From the NCBI RefSeq assembly GCF_008831285.2, contig NC_045138.2, positions 31,219,934 through 31,283,933 of the forward strand: a DNA stretch of 64,000 bases, written 5' to 3'. Shown piece by piece: positions 50,000-59,698 of this stretch. Origin of the DNA: Nymphaea colorata. Its lineage: Eukaryota > Streptophyta > Magnoliopsida > Nymphaeales > Nymphaeaceae. Under the pieces are notes generated by a model, which did not search any database, was not told where the DNA came from, and was given only the letters and a program-made list of their open reading frames with translations. Position 1 is the stretch's first letter, and each line of letters starts with the position of its first letter. Position numbers and translations under genes: made by a program.

Positions 50000-50396
50000 C
50001 ATTTCAATCCTCGCAGCATTCTGCCACTTCACTGCTTGCAAGACTCTCCCTCTTCACGCCTTTGTTGTGTCGTCGTCTCCCTCGCAACATCTGCTGTTCC
50101 TTCATCTCGGGCCCCAGTCTCTCTCTGCCAGCACCATGTAGGTAACTTTCTCTCTAGATTGAAGGGCGGTGATTGGCAACAGCCAGCCAGCAGCCCTCGC
50201 CCCCTCTCTCTGTCTCTCTCTTTCTGTCTATATCCCCTCCATCGAAGGACTGCCGGCTCTCTCCCTCGCTTTCTATGGTTGAGGGGCAGCGGTGGCCCTC
50301 CGTCAATCCTTCTCACACTCAAATCTATCTGAAAGGGTGCTGCTGATCAGGGCCATTTCACTTGGATTTTGGTGTCCGCTTTTTGCAAGTGACATG
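50000..50396 (+). other. Probable promoter/leader region of a rightward transcript
   Basis: A GC-richer, CT-rich stretch (tctctctgtctctctctttctg at 50202-50226) follows AT-rich DNA and ends in AGTGACATG/GTAATA, a good donor right after an ATG (50394-50396). It could be the first exon of the candidate transcript at 50.4-52.7 kb, or the distal 5' leader of prefoldin 2. No domain is encoded. Confidence 0.3.
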
Positions 50397-51571
50397 GTAA
50401 TATCTTTTGGTTGATATTGTTGTCTCTTTAGTTGTTCTAGTTTTGTTTGTTCATTTCTGAATGCTGGTACTGATGCAACAGCAGAAGACTTGGTTTGTCT
50501 TATACTCATTATGCGTTGAACTGTGTTAAGACAATATATTATTCTGCGTGTAGAAAGAATTTGGTTGTTCATGTTGATATTACTGTTTAAAAGGTTTTGT
50601 CAGGGTCAGTCAATTTGGGGAGGATCCCAAATTTGTTTGGGTTGTTTTTTATGAGTTCATAATTGGGCTCATCTTCTGTATCTTGAGCAGGACTCCATAC
50701 GTGAAGAGGACTTCTTGAGGTTGAGTAGTTATAATCGGTGAGAGCTAAACCCATTTGATGTACATAGTTAATTAGGTATCATGACTGAAACAATATTGTG
50801 TATTATGTTCAATTTTTGGTAGTTGTAGTGTAATAGCTTACATGCAAATGTGGATTTATGTTTTTGACATCATGTTGTATTTTGTTATACTAGAAAGTTT
50901 CCTTCGATCTAGTTCAAATATGGGAGATTCAGGGTCATGCAGAGGCGACGCTTTGTCGTGAACCGATACACAGATGGACTACTTAGTCCAAGTTTTAGTT
51001 GAGCAGTCTAGATTATCTAGTATGGAATCATGTGGTGGCCTAAAGTCGAAGGTCTACATTGCCATAGAGAGAAAAATGATTGAGAAATTCAGGCCAGAGT
51101 TCACAAAAGATCAGACAAAAAAATAAATTAAAGTATACGAAGCTAACAATGAATGATTGTAAAGAAATTCTAAAGACTATTGGGTTTGGATGGGGTCCTA
51201 TCAACAAGACTATTGATGTGGATCTTATCGTTTGGGCAGATTATATCAAGGGTAGTAGAGCAATGATCCTATTTATAGGGTATGAATCTTTTCAACACAA
51301 AAATTACAGTTATTGTTAAGCGATTGACGGAAATGGCTGAACCTAAGCATTTTAATGCATAGTAGCATCAGTTTTCTGGGCACATGACAGATCCTAGCTC
51401 TCTCTGTTCTGGTTTCTCCTCCTTTATTCTCTACTGCTGTGACAGATCATTCTACTATGTATTGGTTGGGAGGACTTTATTCATCTTTTGATTAGGGCTT
51501 TCGATCGTTGCTTAAGCGGCACTTTGAGAGTCCATTAAGTTTATGAATATGTTATTCTGTTTGTGATTTTT

Positions 51572-51572
<1 letters not shown>

Positions 51573-51649
<77 letters not shown>
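51573..51649. repeat. (TA)n(TG)n compound microsatellite
   Basis: TA run 51573-51611 followed by TG run to 51649. It abuts sequence (51653-51735) related to the MITE ends at 52133 and 54725. Confidence 0.96.
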
Positions 51650-51652
<3 letters not shown>

Positions 51653-51735
51653 GCCGTACCCCCGCACCCAAGTTTTTTAAAAATGATCCATACCCGTACC
51701 TACACCAGCACCCGTACCCGTACCTATGTGACATA
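51653..51735. mobile_element. One-sided remnant of the CTAWGTCACA MITE family
   Basis: Repeated ACCCGTACC motifs end in CCTATGTGACATAG, matching the right terminus of the intact copies at 52548 and 54725. No matching left end was found; the TA/TG microsatellite occupies that side. Confidence 0.5.
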
Positions 51736-52124
51736 GTAATTACAATTCATTTGCTTTTCTAATGCTGCTCGTTTTTATCTAGACACAGCAGTTGCAGGCT
51801 ATGATACAATCATATAAGGTACTTTTCTTGCAATATATGTTACTGTCCTTGGATGAGAAAAATAATGTCACAGACTTTAAAACCATATGAAAGACCATAG
51901 TCTCCCCAGTTTCTCCAGGCACAGTTTTCCAGATGAGCACAATGAATACTTGAAGTATATTTTTTGCCTCTTTTTATTAAACTGCACAGTTTGAGGTGAT
52001 ATGTCTATTTATATGATGCATAAACAAATGAAATGTTTGTCCATGATGAATAAATTGAACTCAACAATCTTGGGATCAATTTTTCAGTTTTATTTCTTTT
52101 ACTTGAAGCATGGATGCTTTATCA

Positions 52125-52556
52125 ACAACTATCTAAGTCACACGGGTGCGGGTGCGATACGGGTGCGGATACGGGGATACGGGTACGGACATAGCAATTT
52201 TCACAATTCTCAGATACGTGGATACGGCAAATATAATATTATCAAAAATTATAAATTGAAAAAAAAACATTAAATTAATCGTTCACTATTAAAGTCACAA
52301 ACAAAACATTGTTTATCACAAAACATTGTTTATCAATATCATCATTCTAGTCATTTATCAGAAAAACAGGAAAAAGAAAAACCCAAAGAGAAAGGGGGAA
52401 GAGCTCAACTTAACTTAAAATCTGTTTTTTTTTTTTCGGATCGGGTCTAATGCAGACCCGATCCAAAACGTATCCATGCTGTATCCGCACCCATATCCCC
52501 GTATTGACATGGATACGTGGGCCAAATAGGCATATCCGTGTGACTTAGACAACTAT
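52125..52556. mobile_element. hAT-type MITE, 416 bp, with 8-bp target duplication
   Basis: The element spans 52133-52548. Both ends carry CTAAGTCACACGG, 13 bp identical in inverted orientation. It is flanked by perfect 8-bp direct repeats ACAACTAT (52125-52132 and 52549-52556). Sub-terminal GGGTGCGGGTGCG / CGGATACGGGG motifs recur in both halves. There is no coding capacity. An 8-bp duplication is the hAT superfamily signature. Confidence 0.9.
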
Positions 52557-52933
52557 GCTTGTTGGATGAGATTCTGCAATGTTGTTGTATGGCAACCTTA
52601 TGGCAATTGATGTTGCTTTTTTTCTCTCAAGAGTATGTAAACCTTGCATTGGAGAAAATTAGCGAATATGAAAAAGTTCGCTTGAAGGTATCTTCCAAGC
52701 TGGTAATTGCTACATCATTGTGTATAAGTATGAATGGTTTTTTGTACATAGCACATTTAACTGATACCAAAATTTGTGGTTTAGCCGTTTAGGTTCTAAT
52801 TATATTGTCTGCTATTCTTGGCTAGCAATACATGAGTATCATAGACATTAGGTAGTTTTTTCTACAAATTATTTCAGCACTAGAATCAAGCATCACTTGT
52901 GGAAGGACTTATCTTTGTTGCTATCCCCTTTCC

Positions 52934-53971
52934 GGGCCCGTTTGATGGGCAGGAAATTTAGTAGCAGAGGGAATTTATTTCAAATTTTTAAAAATTTTTC
53001 CAATCCATCAAACATGGAAAAAAATTTTGGACCGTTGGAGGTGATTATGGAACTATATTTCCGGAAAAAATTTTCCAGCTAGAGGGGTGGAAAAATGTTT
53101 CCAGAAATATTTTTTTGACCGTTGGAGGAAGGAGGAGGAATGGATGGGTTGGAGGAAGGAGGATGAATGGACGGGGAGGAAGAAGAAGGGAAGGAGGGAG
53201 GAAGAAGAAGGGAAGAAGGGAGGAAGAAGAAGGGAAGAAGGGAAGGAGGGAGGAGGAAGAAGGGAAGGAAGGAGGAGGAGGGAGGAAAGAAGAAGGGAAG
53301 GAGGGAGGAGGAAGAAGGGAATGAAGGAGGAGGAGGGAGGAAAGAAGAAGGGAAGGAGGGAGGGCATCATCCGTCGCCCAGCACCTCACGCCCAGCACAG
53401 TCGTCATCTTCCTCTCCTCACGCCCAGCACCGTCATCGTCTTCCTCTCCTCACGCACAACACCTCACGCCCAGCACAGCATCTAGCAGTGGAAGAAGGGA
53501 AGAAGGGGAGAAGAGGAAGAAAGGGGAAAGAGGAAGAGGGGAAGAAAGGGGAAAGAGGAAGAACGAAGGGAAAGCGGAAAGAGGAAGAAGGGAAGAAGAA
53601 AGGGGAAAGAGGAAGAAGGAAAGAAGAAAGGGGAAAGAAGAAGGGAAGAAGGAAAGAAGAAAGGGGAAAGAGGAAGAAGGGAAGAAAGGGGAAAGAGGAA
53701 GATTCCACCGATTCCATTTTTTTTTTCATCTCCATTCCAATTTCACGCACAGCACCTCTTTTCCCTTCCTTCTTCCTCTTTTCCCTTTGTTTCCATCGAT
53801 TCCAATTTTTTTTCATCAAACAAAGAAATTTTTTTCCAGAAAAATAATTCTTCTATAACAAACACAAGGTGGTTTTGGAAATATGGAATTTTATTTCCTA
53901 TTCATCAATTCCAGAAATTTTTTTCTGGAAATTTTTTTCCATTTCCATGTTTCCAGCCATCAAACGGCCCC
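52934..53971. mobile_element. TIR element with purine-rich minisatellite core
   Basis: Ends GGGCCCGTTTGATGG (52934) and CCATCAAACGGCCCC (to 53971) are inverted repeats. The matching continues imperfectly inward through TTTCC/GGAAA-rich sequence. The interior has two GA-only blocks (about 53130-53370 and 53490-53700) of GGAAGAAGAAGGGAAGGAGG-like units around a CACGCCCAGCAC repeat. Long ORFs across it are low-complexity Glu/Lys/Arg/Gly artefacts. No target duplication was identified. Confidence 0.7.
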
Positions 53972-54380
53972 TGAATTATTAGAACAAGAACAAGTATACA
54001 TGTTAATAGAATTAGGTGGGAACAAGATCGCAATTAGATATAAATGGATTAATTGCTCATCTAAGAGATATTTAACACAAAAAACATAGAACCTTGGGGG
54101 AAATTGAAGGTGAAAGGATGAGAAAAATAGAAAAGATGAAAAGGACAACTCTTAAACGTTGAGCTTCCCATTACCAATAAAAGAAGCCTCTCATTAGTCA
54201 CTAATGAGAAATTGGTTCCCTTAAATTGCTTTCTCTCGGAAGAAGGTCGGAGTCTCCAGAGCACTTTGCATGTAAAATACAGACATGCATGCATGCACAC
54301 ACATTTGGAAAATAGATGTCCTTTACTTCACAGGTTAGATAATTGACCTTTTTGGGCATATGTCATGATGACAATTCTAG

Positions 54381-54733
54381 ATAGAGATCTGTCACATGGA
54401 TGCTCCTAAATGGCTGCCGCTTCTGTGTCGCACCCGTGTTGGTGCTAGTGCTTCTTCTGCACACCATGTCTGGTTCGGTCAGCCAAACCGAGACAAAATT
54501 GATTATTTTAAATGCACACATGACTAAGTTAGCTCTAATGCGAAAAGTTTATATGTAAATATACATAAATATGACTACTAAACAGTTGATTAATTATGTA
54601 ACAAATGATATATATTTACACACACACACATAAACATCCTCGCCCTACGTGCATTTAAATGTTTTTGAAAAATTACTGCATTGACACTCACATCAGTACC
54701 TGCACCCCGTACCCATGTGATATAGATAGAGAT
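54381..54733. mobile_element. Second hAT-type MITE of the same family, 337 bp, with 8-bp target duplication
   Basis: The element spans 54389-54725 with ends CTGTCACATGG and (reverse complement of the right end) CTATATCACATGG. It is flanked by perfect 8-bp direct repeats ATAGAGAT (54381-54388 and 54726-54733). GTACC/CACCC sub-terminal motifs tie it to the copy at 52133, although termini and interior have diverged. Confidence 0.8.
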
Positions 54734-55294
54734 AATTCCTACTTGAAGAAGCCATCAGTCAAACCTGTTGCTCCTAGATTCGGGTTTGAGCCTGTCATGC
54801 TATAACAAGATCTAGACAAAGGCCCAAATGCACCTTGATTCAACTGACTACCTGCTGGACCCCTGGTCCTCCATGGACGAGTATAACTTGGTACATTGAT
54901 TTGAAGATTTGTTGCACCAAATATGGATGAGCTCATCTAAGATTGTCCATCTGAAATTTTAGTTTTCTAATTTTAGGTTATTTTCAAAGTGAATATAGAT
55001 TTTCCCAGTTATAGTGTGTTGCAAGCTTTTGGGTTTAGGTCTGGCTAGCATTAATTTTCTATTTTTTTTTCTTTTTGCTTCTTGTGAGTTTTCTTGGAGT
55101 TATTGAATTCCATGGGTTCAGTCAGTCGGGCCTGTGACTGGCTCAACCTATGGCCAAATATCTTTTTGGTTAACCTAAAGTTGAAAATTTTGTTTGTTGG
55201 ATTATATCTGGATTTATAAGGAATCATGTAAAGTGCCAGGCCTTGTGTTTTGATCCTCTTATGGTTCTTTTCATATGTATTTTTTGTGTTACAG

Positions 55295-55295
55295 C
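55295..55295 (+). other. Acceptor of a 5'-UTR intron of prefoldin 2
   Basis: TTTTTTGTGTTACAG/C immediately precedes the ATG at 55296. The pyrimidine tract and AG one base before the start codon indicate that the leader is spliced, with its first exon somewhere upstream. Confidence 0.6.
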
Positions 55296-55742
55296 ATGGC
55301 TGAAAAGGGTGGTACAGATAGGGAACTGACAAATGAGCAGGCCATTGCTAATGCATATGGTGTCATGAGGTCAGAGATTAACCAACTGTACTCAAAGATC
55401 ACAGAGCTGGAGATGGAAGTTAGTGAGCACTCGCTTGTGATTAATGCGATTCAGCCACTTGACCCATCAAGAAAGTGCTACCGGATGATTGGTGGTGTGC
55501 TGGTTGAAAGAACAATCAAGGAGGTCTTGCCTGCCGTTCAGCGCAACATGGAGGGATTAAAAGAGGTAATTTCTCAGCTTAACGAAGCCTTGGAGAAAAA
55601 GAAGCAGAAATTACTTGAGTTTGAAACCAAATACAAGATCAGGATAAAGAAAGGTGACAACGAATCACAAGATGAAGGTGCACGCAAGGAAGGCTCTGCA
55701 CAGGGTGTGTTGGTCGGCCCTGCCAGCACTGAAAAAGAGTGA
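55296..55742 (+). CDS. PFD2: Prefoldin subunit 2
   Basis: A single coding exon of 148 residues, the normal plant length. This beta-type prefoldin subunit belongs to the hexameric cytosolic co-chaperone that hands unfolded actin and tubulin to CCT. Two long heptad-rich helices (about residues 14-50 and 76-117) flank the beta-hairpin segment with LDPSRKCYRMIGGVLVERT (55-73), the signature of subunit 2. The tail after YKIRIKKGD is variable and acidic. The ATG is favoured because the acceptor lies one base upstream and MAEKGG is a typical start. The last ~47 coding bases are duplicated just after the stop codon (see the 3' duplication). Confidence 0.95.
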   Translation: MAEKGGTDRELTNEQAIANAYGVMRSEINQLYSKITELEMEVSEHSLVINAIQPLDPSRKCYRMIGGVLVERTIKEVLPAVQRNMEGLKEVISQLNEALEKKKQKLLEFETKYKIRIKKGDNESQDEGARKEGSAQGVLVGPASTEKE

Positions 55743-55797
55743 CATCTTGGAAGTCTCTGCACAAGGTGTATTTGTGGACCCCTGCTGACAATGAAAT
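55688..55797 (+). repeat. Imperfect tandem duplication across the prefoldin 2 stop codon
   Basis: GGAAGGCTCTGCACAGGGTG at 55688 and GGAAGTCTCTGCACAAGGTG at 55749 start two copies, offset 61, that remain alignable to TGAAA at 55734 and 55797. The first copy encodes the C-terminal tail; the second is past the TGA. Confidence 0.85.
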
Positions 55798-58700
55798 GGA
55801 AGTACGATAAATATTCTCTGAAGGAAAATATTCTACCTCCTTCCCATCGAATTAGTTGCGTGAAATATGCAGGTTTTGGTTGTTATTTTTGTTTCTTGAC
55901 AGTCAAATTTTGCAACGGATTGTTCGGCACGTCAGTGATGTCAAAAGAAGCTTATCTTCTGGTTTCCTACTAATTGTAAAATTGAACTTCCAGGGTTTGG
56001 TTCACCTAAGGTTTGCCATAGGCAAAAATTTGGCTCCAAGAAAAATGTTGTCACGTATGATTGCTGTAGAGGTTTACCTCTAACAAAGAAAAGGATCCTA
56101 GCAGCAACGACGAAGGTAGCATTAGAATGGAGACAAAACTTTTTAGTGACAATTTTGTGATAATTGCTGTCTTCATTCAACATCAACAATGGGGCTGTCA
56201 CTGTTACCGCCAAATCAATCCTGTTGTTACTGTTAGAAGGACAATTACATATTAGAGGGTGATTAGCTTTCCGTTAATAAATTGTACTCCGGTGTTCATA
56301 TATTTTTAAGTAGCTTCCAGTTGATGCCATGTGGTTGACGCGTATAACTACCCAAATGCTCTTATACAGTATCACAAGCCATAAGAAGTTCACCATCTAA
56401 TTTTTTGTAAAGCTACAAAAGCATTACTAGTGAGATAATGAAGCGCCCCTAATCAAGCTTTTATCAGCGTTAGTCAAAATTATGAATGAAAGTTTTTTCC
56501 TTATTCCATTTTCACACAAAGAAATCACACTTACGACGTCAGACTTAGTCGCACTCCAAACAACATAAAATTTCGTGGATGTAAGTCCACTTCCATATCC
56601 TATACTGCTTAAGCTTGCACAAAAGGTTCCTCAGATCTTATACCTGCTTAGGCTTGTGCAGAAGGTGATGCAATGAGATTTAGATATGTTTTAGATAAAG
56701 ACTGAGAATGGGACTTAATAATCATCTCAGATATTGACCTTGCCCTTGTATTTTTCATGAAAGCATGAAGAATTTGCAGCGTGGGGTGATTTGATCATCG
56801 TCCTTCCCTAAACAAACCATGCCAATACCGTCTGTGACAATGATCAATGAGATGTAAATGGATCAGATTCATATCGAATATCAAATTGCTTTAAAAAGTT
56901 GGATATAGAAATAAATTTAAAATCAAATTAAGTAATAGGATTGGATTCAGATTTAAGAAATGGCATCCTATCATATTCAGATTTGGGTTCAGTTTTAAAT
57001 AAATATCTCATCGAATTCGTATTGGATTCAGTTTTAAATAAGTGTCATATATCTAATATCTAATGCGTTTTGACAATATGTTCTTAACATGTCATAATGC
57101 AGTTCAGATTGGGTTTTTTGTATTTCTGATCCAATTCTGCCAGGAGATGGCTCTCATCCTTTTATTACCAGTCCAAACAAAGAATTACAGATCCACTTGC
57201 GTATTTAATAGTTAGATTCGGATCCAGATGTGAATCTACAATCAGATTTGGATCGGACTTCAAATTATGGATTTAAAAATCAGATTAGGTTATGGTATAA
57301 AACTTTTCTTCATTCAAATTTGAATCAGATTTTAATCCGAACATGTAAACATCAGATAAATCGGATTTGATCAAGGGAATTTCATATTCCAATCGATTGA
57401 CATCCCTACTGATCAGTCCATTTCAATTGAAGCAACATCCAACTTGTTTAAGGGATTCATATTTATAAGAAATTAGACAAGAGAGAGAGAGAGAGAGAGA
57501 TTTTCTTGCGAACCATCCTTTTAGGCATCAATAGCTATTTTTCAGTTGAGATAATTTGGATACGGATTTAAGGTCTACTTCGTCACCAATACATGGAATT
57601 TTGTGCCCAGAAAAAGGGAATCTCTTATTACCAAACTTGAACGCAATCTCCGGCTAGATTTTTGACAACTTGGAAAGGATATTAAAATTCAAAATACTTA
57701 GGCTATTGCGTTTCAACAAATAATCAATGATCTATAACCTTAATTTACGTCCTTTACAATAGTTTAGTAAGGGGCCTAATGTCATGCATCCTAAGAGAGT
57801 GTTTGGTAATAGGAATACTGATACCATATTGCATGAATATGTCTCATCCTAAGAGAGTACTTTGTGTACCTAATGTCATGCATCCTAAGAGAGTGTTTTC
57901 CACCTCCGTTTTCATCAGATGCCTAGAGTTCTACATGCTTAAGCGAAAAAACAGGCGTCACCCAGAAGTGAAGAATGTCCCTTCTATCAAGCACATGCAA
58001 CAAGACAAAGACTTATTAGAAGTCGCCCAATGGGCTTCCACTTGGATGTTCAGAGTCCTAATCTGAACGTCTCTATTAATATTTATTGACCTTATCTATC
58101 GACCATAGGTACATTCTATGGGCGATGCACCGATAACATGCACGTCAACTAGACAAATGAGGATTCTTTTACTTTACTGAATATGTTTAAATATTAGTTA
58201 ATTTTTTAGTTCAATTGCGTATCAAAGATATATTATCCTTAAGGTTCTGTTGCGAGATGTTCACAACATGAACAACGCATATATCTTAAATTCATAGCAA
58301 TATATATATATTTATATATATGAATGCTAGGTGAGCCACCAGACGGTACACAAAGCACAAAGTAGTTTTGACTAATTTCCATCGGCGACTGTATAGTCAC
58401 ATGCCTTTCATAGTCGCCTATTCATAGACAAATGTAGCAAAAAAGCAAGTCAAACATTTGTTGTCCAAACTTAGCAAACAGGTTTGGTTAGATACCTGCC
58501 CAAGCCAATCCCCGTCTTCTCTGCAAATCCCACTTGTGTTTTAAATTTTACAAGGAATGTTTAAAAATACCATGAACTTAAGTAATCTTTTCCATGACAT
58601 TTGTGCTAAAATCAGCGTGATTATCAAAATCACCACTTGCCCATCACTCCCAAAAGAAAAAGAGGTTCCTCGAAAGCCTACAGGTATTGTTCTCCTGTAC

Positions 58701-59690
58701 TCCACTCTGCAGATCAGGAACCAACAGCAGCAACACAGTTGTCACCCATCGTAGATCTTCTCGCCGCAAATTGTTAGAACTCTCCTTACGCACGCCAACA
58801 GGAAGCTGACCAGTAACATGAACTCAGAGGATTTCAATCAGCTGGTCTGTTTCACTTTCATCATACATGAAAAGGACCCTCCCACTTGTCCGCCATTGCC
58901 ATCAGAAAACGTACATAAGCCAATCTGGTTTTCTGATTGGTTGCCCAAGCACCAAATCTACGTCGCTTCCTTCAACTTGAAGATCTTAAGCTGCCACACC
59001 AAACAGGTGGACCGTAATAACCAAAGAATTATCAACATCCAATTTGATGTGCAAATAGGCTTTGCCATTTCCATGAGACACCTGATAATAGTTATCATTA
59101 GTATCGACATCTGTCTCAATTGGTAGTTACCATGGTACATCTGAAAAAGTAGCTTTTTTTTTTTTGAGCCTGAATTGTAAGTATTGTAAGTAGCAAAGCG
59201 ACTACTGCATCTTGAAACACCGGACAATCCATGTCCTCTGTTCGATGTTTGCAGTCACTGCAAAATAAGAGCGCATAGAACATACAGAGCTGAAGAAAGA
59301 TCATGTATTTGCCGTGACGTGAGAATCGATGGAGGTTTTACGTACATATAACGCATATGGTTACGGCGCAGGGCTTGAAATACATAAAGCATGTTAAGAG
59401 ACAGCACCCGACCTTTGATCACGTCCAAAGGAATCCATGAATCTTCAAACACTGTTGATAGCTAAGGAATCTATAAGCTTCTCTCTAAATTCAGCAAGAA
59501 ATAATACTAATATAAAATGCAGTAACTGCAAAATACACAGATTTCCAAAATTAAAAAAAAAAACATAGGAAAATATATATATTATATAACAAGGTCAAAT
59601 ATTCTACAGAGCAATGGAAATTACAGTAACACGTGCCAAGGTGCAAGTCCTGGCAAGCAAAACCTGTATCATGCCAACAAATAGAACAAC
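55798..59690. other. Intergenic region between prefoldin 2 and FATB
   Basis: No recognisable coding sequence. The first few hundred bases are probably prefoldin 2 3'-UTR, and the last few hundred, read on the minus strand, FATB 3'-UTR; the genes converge. 56840-57400 is rich in tcggattcagattt-like phrases also seen at 11160-11300 and 36490-36860, a dispersed repeat. (GA)n lies at 57482-57500, and a duplicated CATCCTAAGAGAGTGTTT motif at 57785 and 57882. Confidence 0.6.
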
Positions 59691-59698
59691 TTCAGGCT

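Larger units (their letters stand above)
50394..52687 (+). other. Candidate exon series of an unidentified gene
   Basis: Four pieces carry plausible splice borders. They are the ATG at 50394-50396 (donor GTAATA), 50691-50737 (TTGAGCAG acceptor; DSIREEDFLRLSSYN), 51783-51818 (TQQLQAMIQSYK, donor GTACTT) and 52634-52687 (YVNLALEKISEYEKVRLK, donor GTATCT). The first two join in frame, as do the last two, but the second ends in phase 2 and cannot be read into the third without another exon. The peptides are charged and helix-like. I do not recognise the family, and a decayed gene or alternative leader exons are equally possible. A MITE (52133-52548) sits in the last intron. Confidence 0.25.

Noticed and set aside
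53167-53847. 226-codon ORF on the plus strand
   Set aside because: Almost entirely Glu/Lys/Arg/Gly from polypurine repeats inside a TIR element; the complementary strand gives Ser/Leu/Pro/Phe low complexity. Not a gene.
54739-54936. 65-codon minus-strand ORF next to the second MITE
   Set aside because: Composition is protein-like, but I recognise no family and it has no neighbouring exons; probably a transposon or retrogene scrap.
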